A stretch of DNA of 64,000 nucleotides from Bdellovibrio bacteriovorus HD100 (GCF_000196175.1 NC_005363.1:1-64000), one strand, 5' to 3'; shown: positions 49,596 through 62,453, counted from the stretch's first letter. Made by a program: numbers and translations. The notes: generated from the sequence alone by a model not told the origin.

Positions 49596-49634
49596 AAAAC
49601 CCACGGCCCTGAAACCGTGGGTTTTGCATTTTTT
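49596..49634 (+). terminator. Intrinsic terminator of the histone gene
   Basis: An 11-base stem, AAAACCCACGG with CCGTGGGTTTT, is followed by GCATTTTTT. It separates the histone from the astacin-like gene. Confidence 0.9.
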
Positions 49635-49661
49635 AGCACTGAAAATTCCGTCGGAGTTTGA

Positions 49662-52968
<3,307 letters not shown>

Positions 52969-52977
52969 GAGGTTGTT

Positions 52978-54450
52978 GTGGATCTAACATTTGCCTCGCT
53001 TTCTGAAATTTCTGAAGCCGTCAATAACCGCAGTATCAGCGCCAAAGAAGTCACTTTGCATTTCCTAAAGCGCATTGAAAATTTGAATCCGAAGCTGAAT
53101 GCCTTTACGTCACTAAATCCCCAGGCTGTTCAGGAGGCTGAGGCTGTAGACGCTCGAATCGCCAACGGCGAAGACGTGGGCCTGCTGGCGGGTGTGCCTT
53201 TTGGTATCAAAGAGATGTTTTGTACCAAGGGTCTGACAACCACCGCCGGATCCAAGATTCTTGAAAACTTTGTTCCGCCTTATGATGCCACAGCGGTGGC
53301 CCGTCTTAAAAAATCCGGCATCGTGGTGATGGGTAAGCTGAATCAGGATGAATTTGCCATGGGCTCTTCCAATGAAACGTCCTTTCACGGTGTGGTGAAA
53401 AACCCCTGGGACCTGGAACGTGTGCCCGGGGGATCTTCCGGTGGCTCGGCGGCAGCGCAAGCGTCGCGCCTGGTGGCAGGCACGCTGGGTACCGACACCG
53501 GCGGCTCGATTCGCCAACCCGCAAGCTTCTGCGGTATCGTGGGCGTGAAGCCCACATACGGCCGTGTGAGCCGCTATGGCATTGTCGCTTATGCTTCGTC
53601 CTTGGATCAGGCCGGCCCGATGGTGAGTTCTGTGAGGGATGCGGCATTGACCCTGGAAGTGATTTCAGGTTTTGACCCGCAGGACTCCACCACAACTCAG
53701 AAACAAGTCCCCGCCTGGAGTCAGAATCTGAAAGCCGACGTCAAAGGCATGAAGATCGGTCTGATGAAGGAGTACATGACTGGAGCTTTGGATCCGGACG
53801 TGCAAAAGACTGTGGAAAACTCGGTGGATACCTTAAAACAACTCGGAGCTGAGATTGTTGAAGTCTCTGTTCCCATGACCGCGTTTGCAGTTCCTGTGTA
53901 TTACCTGGTGGCCGCCAGCGAAGCGTCGTCGAATCTTTCCCGCTATGACGGTGTGAAATACGGCTATCGTGCCGAATTTAAAAATCTTTCGGCGGTGGAC
54001 CTGGAAGAGTTCTACAGTCAGACGCGGGGTCAGGCGTTCGGTGCCGAAGTCAAACGTCGTATCATGCTGGGCACGTACTGCCTTTCCAGCGGTTACTATG
54101 ATGCCTTTTACAACAAGGCCGGTCAGGTGCGCCGCCTGATCATGGAACAGTATCTGGAAGCCTTCAAAAAATGTGATGTGATTTTAAGTCCGGTCACCAC
54201 CGCACCCGCCTTCAAGATTGGTGAACGGGTTTCTGATCCGTTGGCGATGTATTTGAATGACATCTTTACCACCTCGACGAATCTTGCCGGACTTCCGGGA
54301 ATGAGTGTCCCGTTTGGTCAGTCGCAAAGTGGTCTTCCGATCGGGATTCAGCTGACCGCCGGTCACTTTGAAGAACAAAAGATGCTGAACGTGGCCTTTG
54401 CGCTGGAAGGTGCCTCTTTGGTGAAAGGAAAACATCCCCATGTCATCTAG
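52978..54450 (+). CDS. gatA: Asp/Glu-tRNA amidotransferase subunit A
   Basis: GatA is the amidase that releases ammonia from glutamine. The 490-residue protein has the Ser-cisSer-Lys triad: lysine in VPFGIKEMF, and serines in PGGSSGGSAAAQASR and GTDTGGSIRQPASFCG. It starts with GTG, preceded by AGGAGG. It overlaps gatB by 11 bases. Confidence 0.96.
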   Translation: MDLTFASLSEISEAVNNRSISAKEVTLHFLKRIENLNPKLNAFTSLNPQAVQEAEAVDARIANGEDVGLLAGVPFGIKEMFCTKGLTTTAGSKILENFVPPYDATAVARLKKSGIVVMGKLNQDEFAMGSSNETSFHGVVKNPWDLERVPGGSSGGSAAAQASRLVAGTLGTDTGGSIRQPASFCGIVGVKPTYGRVSRYGIVAYASSLDQAGPMVSSVRDAALTLEVISGFDPQDSTTTQKQVPAWSQNLKADVKGMKIGLMKEYMTGALDPDVQKTVENSVDTLKQLGAEIVEVSVPMTAFAVPVYYLVAASEASSNLSRYDGVKYGYRAEFKNLSAVDLEEFYSQTRGQAFGAEVKRRIMLGTYCLSSGYYDAFYNKAGQVRRLIMEQYLEAFKKCDVILSPVTTAPAFKIGERVSDPLAMYLNDIFTTSTNLAGLPGMSVPFGQSQSGLPIGIQLTAGHFEEQKMLNVAFALEGASLVKGKHPHVI

Positions 54451-55873
54451 AGGATATGAAGCCGTCATCGGTATTGAGATCCACGTGCAGCTGAGCACAA
54501 AGACCAAAATCTTCAGCTCCGAATCCACGGCCTTTGAAGCGGGTGACAATGAAAACACCTCGCCGGTCAGTGTGGGCATGCCCGGCACCCTGCCGGTCTT
54601 AAACAGCAAGGTGGTTGAGTACTCGATTAAAACGGGGCTTGCTTTGGGTTGTGACATCCGCCGCAAATCTGTTTTCGCCCGCAAGAACTATTTCTATCCG
54701 GATCTTCCCAAGGGTTATCAGATCTCCCAGTATGATCAGCCTATTTGTGAAAACGGATCCATCACATTCAAAGTGGATGGAAAAGAAAAGACCGTATCCA
54801 TCACCCGCGCCCATATGGAAGAAGATGCCGGCAAATCCAACCACCACGGTGAATACACACTGATCAACTACAACCGTTCCGGCATTCCATTATTAGAGGT
54901 CGTATCGGGCCCCGACATGCGCACGCCGCAGGAGGCAGCAGAATACGCACGCACCATTCGTCAGATTGTGCGCTATTTGGATGTCTGTGACGGAAATCTG
55001 GAAGAGGGATCGTTGCGCTGTGACTGCAATGTCTCGGTTCGCAAAGAGGGTGCTAAACAATTCGGAACCAAAGTTGAGATCAAAAACATCAATTCGTTCC
55101 GTTTTGTCGAAAAAGCCATCGAATATGAAATTGAACGTCAGATCGACTGTGTTGAGCGCGGTGACAAGATCATCCAGGAAACCCGTTTGTGGGATCCGGA
55201 TAAAAACCGCACGTTCTCGATGCGCGCCAAAGAAGACGCGCAGGACTATCGCTATTTCCCGGATCCGGATCTGCAGCCGGTGATTGTCACAGACAGCATG
55301 ATTGAAAAGTATAAAAAAGAACTGCCCGAGCTTCCGATTGCCCGCGCCCAGCGCTTCCAGGATGATCACGCGTTGCCGGAATTGGATGCCACGGTGCTGA
55401 CCACGGAAAAAGATCTGGCCGACTTCTATGAAGACACCGCAAAAGAATCCAAAAACTTCAAGGCGTCCTCGAACTGGATCATGACCGAGCTTTTGCGCGA
55501 GCTGAATTCCGCCAATAAAAACATCAAGGATTCGCCGATCAAACCGGCGCAGCTGGGCAAAATGATTGCGATGATCGACAAGGGAACAATTTCCGGTAAG
55601 ATTGCAAAAACCATCTTCCAAGAGATGTGGGCCTCTGGAAATGATCCGGAAGTCATCATGAAGGAAAAGGGTCTGGTGCAGATCTCGGATCCCGCGGCGA
55701 TTGAAAAGCTGGTGGATGAAGTATTGGCGGCCAACGCGCAGACCGTGGAAGATCACAAGTCCGGCAAAAAAAAGAACCTCTTTGGTTTCTTTGTCGGTGC
55801 CGTGATGAAGGCCTCCAAGGGGCAGGCCAATCCGGACCTTGTGAACAAGATTCTTCTAGAGAAACTGAAATAG
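54440..55873 (+). CDS. gatB: Asp/Glu-tRNA amidotransferase subunit B
   Basis: GatB is the kinase/tRNA-binding subunit. The 477-residue protein has GIEIHVQLSTKTKIF, GMPGTLPVLN, RKNYFYPDLPKGYQISQYD and RSGIPLLEVVS, then a C-terminal YqeY-like tail domain. This completes gatCAB. Bacteria that carry this operon may charge tRNA(Gln) or tRNA(Asn) indirectly. Confidence 0.97.
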   Translation: MSSRGYEAVIGIEIHVQLSTKTKIFSSESTAFEAGDNENTSPVSVGMPGTLPVLNSKVVEYSIKTGLALGCDIRRKSVFARKNYFYPDLPKGYQISQYDQPICENGSITFKVDGKEKTVSITRAHMEEDAGKSNHHGEYTLINYNRSGIPLLEVVSGPDMRTPQEAAEYARTIRQIVRYLDVCDGNLEEGSLRCDCNVSVRKEGAKQFGTKVEIKNINSFRFVEKAIEYEIERQIDCVERGDKIIQETRLWDPDKNRTFSMRAKEDAQDYRYFPDPDLQPVIVTDSMIEKYKKELPELPIARAQRFQDDHALPELDATVLTTEKDLADFYEDTAKESKNFKASSNWIMTELLRELNSANKNIKDSPIKPAQLGKMIAMIDKGTISGKIAKTIFQEMWASGNDPEVIMKEKGLVQISDPAAIEKLVDEVLAANAQTVEDHKSGKKKNLFGFFVGAVMKASKGQANPDLVNKILLEKLK

Positions 55874-55888
55874 AACAGGATATTTGAA

Positions 55889-56803
55889 ATGAAAAAAGTT
55901 GCAGCACTTGATCTTGGAACCAACACCTTCCTGTGCCTGATTGTTTCTGGTGACAAAGATGGAATCAAAAAGGTGCATCGTGATCTGATGCAGGTGGTGC
56001 GTTTGGGTCAAGGTGTTGGGCAGACCGGAGAGTTTCATCCGGATGCTTTGGCCAGAGCCCGTCAGTGTCTGACGGAATTCAAAAAAGAAATCGATTCTGA
56101 ACACGTCGATCAGATTCTGGCAATGGCGACCTCCGCCGCGCGTGACGCCCGCAACGGTCAGGAGCTTTTCCGTATCGGTGAAGAGCTGGGCATTCCCATT
56201 GAAATTATTCCCGGCGAGGACGAAGCGCGAATCACGTATCTTGGAGGAACAGCGGGAAGTGCCAGCCCAAATCTGACTTCGTTGGTGGTGGATGTCGGTG
56301 GTGGCTCCACAGAACTGATCGTCGGCAAAGGGTCAGAAATTTTGTATGGCCACAGTCTGGATATCGGTGGTGTGCGGTTAACAGAAAAATTTGTCACGAC
56401 TCAACCCGTGATCGAAAAAGATCGCATACCCCTGGAAGCTTATATTCAGGAACAACTGGCGACGATCCTGCCGGAGATTCAAAAACACAAGATTGATCAG
56501 ATCGTGGCAGTGGCCGGAACACCCACCGCCCTGGTGGCAATTGAAGTTGGTGGCTTTGATGAAAAGAAGGTCGATGGTTACTTCCTGAAGAAAGACCGTC
56601 TGGCCCACTGGGTGGAGGAATTTGCCCGTACCACAGTCGAAGAAAAAAAGACCAAGTATCAACTGGGCGGCCGAGCGGATATCATTTTTGCAGGAGCTTC
56701 GATCCTGCTGGCAGTGGTGGAAGCTTTGAAACTGGAAGGCATGGTCGTCACGACCAAAGGGGTTCGTTATGGGGTTGCGCTGGAAATGCTCCACGTTCGC
56801 TAA
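55889..56803 (+). CDS. Ppx/GppA-family phosphatase
   Basis: The 304-residue protein has the ASKHA phosphatase motifs: AALDLGTNTFLCLI, MATSAARDARNG, IPGEDEARI and VVDVGGGSTELIVG. It is about the length of the catalytic core and lacks the C-terminal domain of E. coli Ppx. It acts on exopolyphosphate or pppGpp. It begins 15 bases after gatB. Confidence 0.9.
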   Translation: MKKVAALDLGTNTFLCLIVSGDKDGIKKVHRDLMQVVRLGQGVGQTGEFHPDALARARQCLTEFKKEIDSEHVDQILAMATSAARDARNGQELFRIGEELGIPIEIIPGEDEARITYLGGTAGSASPNLTSLVVDVGGGSTELIVGKGSEILYGHSLDIGGVRLTEKFVTTQPVIEKDRIPLEAYIQEQLATILPEIQKHKIDQIVAVAGTPTALVAIEVGGFDEKKVDGYFLKKDRLAHWVEEFARTTVEEKKTKYQLGGRADIIFAGASILLAVVEALKLEGMVVTTKGVRYGVALEMLHVR

Positions 56804-57236
56804 ATTTGTGATGTTCGCAGGACTGTCCCTGGTCCTGTCTCCGCAGGCTTTTGCGGCCAAGGAATTTTCAAAAAAGAAAGTCACTCTGGGCTCCAAGACT
56901 TTTGTCGTGGAGATCGCTGAGACACCGGACCAGCACGAGCGCGGCCTGATGTTCCGCTCGCAGATGGGTGAAGACGAAGGAATGCTCTTTATATTCAAGA
57001 ACGAGGAAACTCGATTCTTCTGGATGAAAAATACATTAATAGATCTGTCCATCGGGTACTTCGACAAAAGTCTGAAGTTGATTGATGTGAAGGAAATGAA
57101 GTCCGGAAGAGGTGTGCCGGATTCGGCCCTGCCTTCTTATGCCAGTGCACAACCCGCAAAGTATGCGCTTGAAATGAATAAAGGCTGGTTCGATAAAAAT
57201 AAAATCAAGATCGGCTCTAAGCTCAAGATCCACTAG
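56769..57236 (+). CDS. DUF192 exported protein
   Basis: The 155-residue protein has a signal peptide (basic start RWK, ending AFAAK) and the DUF192 domain: ERGLMFRSQMGEDEGMLFIF, FWMKNTLIDLSIGYFD and YALEMNKGWFD. The function of DUF192 is unknown. It overlaps the ppx gene by 35 bases. An alternative start is ATG 56811. Confidence 0.8.
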   Translation: MGLRWKCSTFAKFVMFAGLSLVLSPQAFAAKEFSKKKVTLGSKTFVVEIAETPDQHERGLMFRSQMGEDEGMLFIFKNEETRFFWMKNTLIDLSIGYFDKSLKLIDVKEMKSGRGVPDSALPSYASAQPAKYALEMNKGWFDKNKIKIGSKLKIH

Positions 57237-57264
57237 ATCAAAAGTCCAGTGATTTTCTTAGTGT

Positions 57265-57293
57265 TTGCATGACTTCGATCTTGTGCTTAGATT
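57265..57293 (+). promoter_or_regulatory. Candidate sigma-70-type promoter
   Basis: TTGCAT and TAGATT are separated by 17 bases, about 57 bases before the LysM lipoprotein gene. The match to consensus is moderate (3 and 4 of 6). Confidence 0.25.
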
Positions 57294-57349
57294 GTTAATA
57301 ACGCTTAACTGAAACAGTATGTTTCGTGGCATCAATCAAGGATGAATAC

Positions 57350-58705
57350 ATGATGAAAAAACTCGTTATCTTACTAGCGTGCCTAGGTCTGGCATTCCAA
57401 GTAACAAGCTGTACGTCTAAAGATAGCCAAGCAGATGCGGAAGTTGCTTCCGACTTCGATTCCGCAGACCTTGAAAAACTAGAAGGTGATGACGCCCTTG
57501 AAATTGCTGGTGACGACTCTTTGGCCAGCGACCAACTTCCAGAAGATGCTCTGGGTGAAACCACCACGACCACCGAAACAACCACAACAACTGCTGAAAC
57601 GACTCTAGGTGATGATCAGGCGACAACCGAACAGACCGACGTCGCAACAACCACCGAAACATTGCCAGCAGATCCGTTTGCAGAAGCACCGGCGGCGGAC
57701 GTTCCGGCTCCGACAACGACTGTGGCTGAAACAACGACCGCGACAGACACTTCTTCCAACTCTGTTTTTGAAAGCTCTACGGTGACTGAATCCTCCACAA
57801 CAGTGGTTGATTCCTCTTCTGAGGCTCCGAAGAAGGCCAGCGCGCCTTTGCAGAAGGTGGCAACGACTCCTTGGAAAGCCGGCGGCACTTGGTTCAACAC
57901 CGTTTACTTCGCTCGTCCGGGTGACACTCTGAAGGGTATCAGTCAGATGATCTATGGCGCTGACAAGCGCAAAGAACTGAAAAAAGGCAATCCGACCTTC
58001 CATTCCCGTGATGTTCGTGCCGGTGACAAGGTTTATTACAACTCTCCCAACCGTCCGGACGATTCTGCCCGCATGATCACTTACTACGAAGACAACGGCA
58101 TTGCGCCAGAGACTTACGTGGCTAAATCCGGAGACAATATCAGAACTGTTTCCAAAAACCTTCTGGGTTATGACAATGCCTGGAAAGAAGTTTGGTCATC
58201 CAACTCTGTAGATTCCAAAGGCAACATCGCAGAAGGCACTGAGCTTCGATTCTGGAGAGGCGGCGCTGTCGCTGCAGCTCCGGCTCCGGCGCAACCTGCG
58301 ATGGAACAACCGCACCAGGAAGTGGCTGGCAACATGGCACAGGCTCCGGCAGAAGAGATCCCGGCTCCACCAATGCCGGAAGATCCAATGGCTCAGCAAC
58401 AGGCTCAGATGGACATCCCGCCTCCGCCGATGGAGCCCGCGGGTGATATGGCTCCGCCTCCTCCGCCGCCAGACATGGCTCAGGACATGGCGCCACCTCC
58501 ACCACCACCAGTGGAAGCAATCAACCCTCCAGCTCCGCAAGTGGCTGAAGAAGCTCCGACCGGCATGGACAACGACACAACAATGGCTTTGGCAGTTGTT
58601 GGTCTGGCAGCCGCAGGTTTGGCAGTCCTGATTGTGATGAGAAAGAAAAGAAAACAGAAAGAGCTTGAACAACAGGCGATGGACAACACTCACGTAGGAA
58701 CATAA
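57350..58705 (+). CDS. LysM-containing lipoprotein with C-terminal membrane segment
   Basis: The 451-residue protein has a lipoprotein signal peptide (VTSC), a long threonine/glutamate-rich linker, two LysM-like modules (GDTLKGISQMIYGADK and GDNIRTVSKNLLGYDN), a proline/alanine-rich region, and a C-terminal hydrophobic segment followed by RKKRKQK. A lipobox at one end and a membrane helix at the other is unusual. LysM suggests binding to peptidoglycan. ATG 57350 and 57353 are adjacent. Confidence 0.75.
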   Translation: MMKKLVILLACLGLAFQVTSCTSKDSQADAEVASDFDSADLEKLEGDDALEIAGDDSLASDQLPEDALGETTTTTETTTTTAETTLGDDQATTEQTDVATTTETLPADPFAEAPAADVPAPTTTVAETTTATDTSSNSVFESSTVTESSTTVVDSSSEAPKKASAPLQKVATTPWKAGGTWFNTVYFARPGDTLKGISQMIYGADKRKELKKGNPTFHSRDVRAGDKVYYNSPNRPDDSARMITYYEDNGIAPETYVAKSGDNIRTVSKNLLGYDNAWKEVWSSNSVDSKGNIAEGTELRFWRGGAVAAAPAPAQPAMEQPHQEVAGNMAQAPAEEIPAPPMPEDPMAQQQAQMDIPPPPMEPAGDMAPPPPPPDMAQDMAPPPPPPVEAINPPAPQVAEEAPTGMDNDTTMALAVVGLAAAGLAVLIVMRKKRKQKELEQQAMDNTHVGT

Positions 58706-58730
58706 TCAGTTCCCGGGTTCTCCAAAAAAG

Positions 58731-58760
58731 AAAAGAGCGAGTTTTCACTCGCTCTTTTTG
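58731..58760. terminator. Convergent intrinsic terminator
   Basis: GAGCGAG and CTCGCTC pair, with A and T runs on both sides. It lies between the LysM gene and the PilZ gene. Confidence 0.9.
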
Positions 58761-58772
58761 TTTTTGCGGATC

Positions 58773-59141
58773 TTATCCGACTTTTTTAAAGATCGTGTCC
58801 ATCACTGACCGGCGATCGTTTCGGGAGTTCTCCACGAAATAGATCAGGTCATCAACGATCTGAACGTCGCGATTGTTCACCGGCATGAACTTCACACCGA
58901 CCCCAACGGAATTGGTCCAGATCACATGAGCGGCGATCTTGCGCTCACGACCGGCCACGATAATGACCAGGTTTAGTTTCTCATTGGCGCGAACTTCTCC
59001 GCCCTCAAACTCTAAAAAGGCTCCCGTGATGCTGATATTCTTAAGCGTGCCTTTGGTCTCTTCGCGCGCGTAATTGCGCTTAAAAGACACCTCGAGGTTA
59101 AGAGGGGTTCTTGGTGCCGGAACTGTATATGTGTCCTCCAC
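58773..59141 (-). CDS. PilZ-domain c-di-GMP-binding protein
   Basis: The 122-residue protein is a single PilZ domain. It has RxxxR (R22, R26 in KRNYARE) and NxSxxG (N35-G40, NISITG), the two c-di-GMP-binding motifs, then GVGVKF. It is likely a stand-alone effector for the cyclic-di-GMP signalling that governs predation and motility. Its own target is unknown. Confidence 0.9.
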   Translation of the reverse strand: MEDTYTVPAPRTPLNLEVSFKRNYAREETKGTLKNISITGAFLEFEGGEVRANEKLNLVIIVAGRERKIAAHVIWTNSVGVGVKFMPVNNRDVQIVDDLIYFVENSRNDRRSVMDTIFKKVG

Positions 59142-59531
59142 GTCAGACTCCTTGTGCTTAAATTGGATACTATCCTTTCGGTATTACTTACCAAAAATTA
59201 ATAGGGGGTCCGGGTGATTTTTAACTTTTCGGATTAAAATTCTGAAAACTGGACTTACTTAGGCTCATATTTAAACACCTGAAATAGCTTCATTTTTAGA
59301 AAACAAGAAAAGTGTTAAACCCTCGAACATTATGAACAATCTTCTGTTTCCTCGACCCCGTTTCAAGCTGGGACAGGCAAGGGGACCTGGGAGCCGCCAG
59401 AGTTTTGCTATTGACAAGCAGGGGGCGGCTCAAGGACAGTGAGGTCATAACGAATAAGCATGAATCCAATCGGATCAGCTTCCTATATATATCGCTCTTT
59501 TTTCTGATTAAATCCTACAAGGAGAATTTGT
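59142..59531. other. 390-bp gene-free rho leader region
   Basis: This stretch between the divergent PilZ and rho genes has no supported ORF. Its plus strand carries the perfect 8-base stem GAGCCGCC (59391-59398) / GGCGGCTC (59424-59431), and a TTGACA at 59411 inside the loop. The distance to rho (about 100 bases) suggests a structured mRNA leader. Rho expression is autoregulated in other bacteria, so this may be involved. Confidence 0.45.
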
Positions 59532-61277
59532 TTGTCTGAACCTAAAGATCAACAAGGCGTTGAGGTGGCAAAAAAACGTACTCGCACTGCGAAGAGTACA
59601 TCTGAAGATACCTCCGCCCCCGCTGCTGAAGCTTCCCCAGCTCCGGCCGCCGAAGCCGCCCCTGCGGCCCCAGCACCTTCCGAAAATGCCCCTGTTTCAG
59701 CAGCTCCTGCCGCTGCTCCGGAAGCCCGCCAAGACAGACCTCAACAGCAAAACCAACAACGCCGTGAATTCCGCCCGCACAATCGCGACAACCGTGATCG
59801 TGGCGATCGCAATGACCGCGGCGACCGTAACGACCGTGGCGACAGAAATGATCGTGGTGGTCACCGTGGTGATCGTGGCAATAATCAGCGCCGCGACTTC
59901 CGTCATGACCGTGGCCGCGATGAAGCCCAGCCAATGGGTGACGATGCTCACTCAGCGATGCCGGCCCAGGTTCAGGACGTGGATTTAGCGGACATCTCTT
60001 TGACTGATGAGGAAAAGAGCTGGTTGTCCTCCAAGGACTTGAAATCAAAAAACATCACGCAGCTGACAGAGCTTGCGAACAAACTGAAAATCGAAAACGC
60101 TGCCGGTCTTCGCCGTCAGGACATGATCTTCGAAATTCTGAAACGTGCCGCGAAACTGGGTCAGGACATTTATGGTTCTGGCGTTCTGGAAATCCTTCCG
60201 GACGGTTACGGATTCTTGCGTTCTCCGGATTACAACTATCTTCCAGGTCCGGATGATATCTATGTATCTCCGTCCCAGATCCGTCGTTTCGGCCTAAGAA
60301 CCGGTGACACCGTGACGGGAACTGTTCGCCCGCCGAAAGATGGCGAGCGTTACTTTGCATTGTTGAAAGTGGATTCTCTGAACTTCGAGACCACTGAAAA
60401 AGGCAAAGACAAGATCCTGTTCGACAACTTGACGCCGCTTTATCCGAATGAACGCCTGAAGCTGGAACACAACCCTGGTGAATACACCACGCGTGTTGTG
60501 GACCTGATGGCTCCGTTGGGTAAAGGTCAGCGTGCCTTGATTGTTGCCCCACCAAGAACAGGTAAAACCGTTCTGATGCAGCAAATTGCCAATGCGATCA
60601 CACACAATCATCCGGAAGTGAAATTGATCGTTCTTCTGATCGATGAACGTCCGGAAGAGGTGACCGACATGCAACGTACCGTAAAAGGTGAAGTTGTTTC
60701 GTCCACGTTCGATGAGCCACCAACTCGTCACGTTCAGGTTGCCGAGATGGTTATCGAAAAAGCAAAACGTTTGGTTGAACACAAACATGACGTTGTAATC
60801 CTGCTGGATTCCATCACTCGTCTGGCGCGTGCCTATAACACCGTTGTTCCTCCATCCGGTAAAATTCTGTCTGGTGGTGTGGACTCCAACGCCCTTCACA
60901 AACCAAAACGTTTCTTCGGTGCGGCTCGTAACATTGAAGAAGGCGGATCTTTGACTATCATCGCGACGGCTTTGATCGATACGGGTTCCCGTATGGATGA
61001 GGTTATCTTCGAGGAGTTTAAAGGTACTGGTAATGCTGAGATCCATTTGGATCGCAAGCTGATGGAAAAACGTATCTTCCCTTGCATGGACATCAACAAA
61101 TCCGGCACTCGTAAAGAGGACCTGTTGGTTGATAAAGCGGACTTGAACCGTCTGTGGATCCTGAGAAAAGTTTTGGCGCCAATGAACGTTATCGACGCGA
61201 TGGAATTCCTGATCGATAAAGTTGAAGGTACAAAAACGAACAACGACTTCCTGAAAGCGATGTCCGGACCGGGCTAA
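59532..61277 (+). CDS. rho: Transcription termination factor Rho
   Basis: Rho is a hexameric RNA helicase that ends transcription. The 581-residue protein is longer than E. coli Rho (419) because of an N-terminal extension: an alanine/proline-rich part (about residues 25-65), then a repetitive Arg-Asp-Gly-Asn region ([15 protein letters not shown], about residues 85-125). The core has the RNA-binding [20 protein letters not shown], Walker A PPRTGKT (about 340-346), and the Q-loop. The start is TTG with AAGGAG. Confidence 0.96.
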   Translation: MSEPKDQQGVEVAKKRTRTAKSTSEDTSAPAAEASPAPAAEAAPAAPAPSENAPVSAAPAAAPEARQDRPQQQNQQRREFRPHNRDNRDRGDRNDRGDRNDRGDRNDRGGHRGDRGNNQRRDFRHDRGRDEAQPMGDDAHSAMPAQVQDVDLADISLTDEEKSWLSSKDLKSKNITQLTELANKLKIENAAGLRRQDMIFEILKRAAKLGQDIYGSGVLEILPDGYGFLRSPDYNYLPGPDDIYVSPSQIRRFGLRTGDTVTGTVRPPKDGERYFALLKVDSLNFETTEKGKDKILFDNLTPLYPNERLKLEHNPGEYTTRVVDLMAPLGKGQRALIVAPPRTGKTVLMQQIANAITHNHPEVKLIVLLIDERPEEVTDMQRTVKGEVVSSTFDEPPTRHVQVAEMVIEKAKRLVEHKHDVVILLDSITRLARAYNTVVPPSGKILSGGVDSNALHKPKRFFGAARNIEEGGSLTIIATALIDTGSRMDEVIFEEFKGTGNAEIHLDRKLMEKRIFPCMDINKSGTRKEDLLVDKADLNRLWILRKVLAPMNVIDAMEFLIDKVEGTKTNNDFLKAMSGPG

Positions 61278-61310
61278 GCTTTGCTTCGCACTGAAAATTT
61301 GAAGTTATGA

Positions 61311-61341
61311 AAAAGGGAGTCGATGAGACTCCCTTTTTTTA
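61311..61341 (+). terminator. Intrinsic terminator after rho
   Basis: AAAAGGGAGTC and GACTCCCTTTT pair around GATGA, followed by a T run. Confidence 0.93.
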
Positions 61342-61342
61342 T

Positions 61343-61804
61343 TTATGGATTGGGTTGTGGTTGAGGCTCGGGCTGGGGCTGGGGCTGGGGCTGGGGCTGG
61401 GGTTCTGGCTGTGGTTGTGGCTGTGGTTGTGGCTCAGGCTCTGGCGTGGGTTCGGTTTTTTTCAAAGTATCGGTTTCGCAACCGCCGTAGATTTGATCGG
61501 TGTTGATCACACCTTCAAACGGATAGACGAAGTCGGACATTCCGTCAGAGCCCTCTTTGGTCGTATTTACTGTCAGCTTGTGGTTCAGGCCTTCAGAGGT
61601 GATATGAATCAGGCCGCCTTTATCAAAAGTCACTTTGCCGGTCAGTTCAACCGAACCCTGATCCGGAGTGGAGACTTTCACTTTGTTGGTGTCGGAATTA
61701 TAGGACACAGAAATAAATGGCTCAGTGAAGGTGCAGTAGATGCTTTCAGCCGAAGCCACATGGGACAGGGTTAAAACGGCCGCAAAAGGGATCAGAAATT
61801 TCAT
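61343..61804 (-). CDS. Secreted protein with PQ/PE-repeat tail
   Basis: The 153-residue protein has a signal peptide (HVASA) and a ~110-residue beta-rich domain, then a tail of alternating proline with glutamine or glutamate. No family is recognised. Such tails are rigid and often span the envelope. A clear AAGGAGG site precedes the start. It converges with rho. Confidence 0.65.
   Translation of the reverse strand: MKFLIPFAAVLTLSHVASAESIYCTFTEPFISVSYNSDTNKVKVSTPDQGSVELTGKVTFDKGGLIHITSEGLNHKLTVNTTKEGSDGMSDFVYPFEGVINTDQIYGGCETDTLKKTEPTPEPEPQPQPQPQPEPQPQPQPQPQPEPQPQPNP
61351..61440. repeat. Hexanucleotide tandem repeat encoding the PQ tail
   Basis: The unit GGGGCT or GGTTGT/GGCTGT is repeated about 14 times, and encodes Pro-Gln and Pro-Glu on the minus strand. 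Slippage could vary the tail length without a frameshift. Confidence 0.8.
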
Positions 61805-62138
61805 GGAAATCCTCCTTGTTATAGTGGCTCAAGGGTAGGTGCGCCCGGGGTGGCTCTCAAGAATCCGTCAGGGGCGAAGGTAAAATACAAGGGGCTGTCA
61901 GCTTCGGGGAGGTCTGGTTTTCCTGGGGGGTGCAAGAACACCGGAAAGCAATCGCCACCCGCCCTGGATATTACTTAAATATATGTAATCACGAATGTTT
62001 GTGTGAACTCGTCGGGCTTCTGAATGGGGTGTCTGTTGCTAAAAAAAGCAGCGATTTCTGCTCGACACGGGGTAGTCAGTATGTTACATCCTTACAGCTT
62101 AAGACCCATAGGTTAAATTATTTAGAAGGAATCAGGTC
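61805..62138. other. 334-bp gene-free region upstream of rpmE2
   Basis: This holds the divergent starts of the PQ gene and rpmE2. It has two small hairpins, ATTAC/GTAAT (61970-61989) and AGCAG/CTGCT (62047-62062). An open frame from GTG 61930 overlaps rpmE2 and is not supported. No Zur-type palindrome was convincingly seen. Confidence 0.4.
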
Positions 62139-62384
62139 ATGAAACAAAACCTACACCCAAAAGTAAATACTGTTGTATTTAAAGATATCTCTTGCGACTT
62201 CAGTTTCTTGGGAACATCTACTCTGCACTCTTCCGAAACTGTTAAATGGGAAGATGGTAAAGAATATCCACTAATCAAAGTTGAGATCTCTTCTGCATCT
62301 CACCCGTTCTTCACTGGTAAGCAACGTGTGATGGATACTGAAGGTCGTATCGATCGTTTCAAAAAACGTTACGGCAAGAAGTAA
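62139..62384 (+). CDS. rpmE2: 50S ribosomal protein L31 type B
   Basis: The 81-residue protein is the type B (zinc-free) L31: it starts [16 protein letters not shown] and has [18 protein letters not shown], while the CxxC pairs of the zinc form are missing. Type B paralogs are often made under zinc limitation. An AAGGAA site precedes it. Here it sits between rho and prfA. Confidence 0.93.
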   Translation: MKQNLHPKVNTVVFKDISCDFSFLGTSTLHSSETVKWEDGKEYPLIKVEISSASHPFFTGKQRVMDTEGRIDRFKKRYGKK

Positions 62385-62392
62385 ATTTCAGA

Positions 62393-62406
62393 CCTCCGTT
62401 CGGAGG
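62393..62406 (+). other. Short hairpin after rpmE2
   Basis: CCTCC and GGAGG pair around GTTC, before the longer terminator at 62420. Confidence 0.45.
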
Positions 62407-62419
62407 ACGTTCTTGTATG

Positions 62420-62453
62420 AAATGCGGTTCAATCTTCGAACCGCATTTTCGTT
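62420..62453 (+). terminator. Intrinsic terminator after rpmE2
   Basis: AAATGCGGTTC and GAACCGCATTT pair around a 7-base loop, with a T-rich tail. Confidence 0.85.

Noticed and set aside
59411..59440. Sigma-70 promoter for rho at TTGACA
   Set aside because: A perfect -35 hexamer is present, but no acceptable -10 lies 15-19 bases downstream.
61930..62142. 70-residue plus-strand frame before rpmE2
   Set aside because: It has a GTG start with no well-spaced ribosome-binding site, overlaps the rpmE2 start and has no recognisable pattern.
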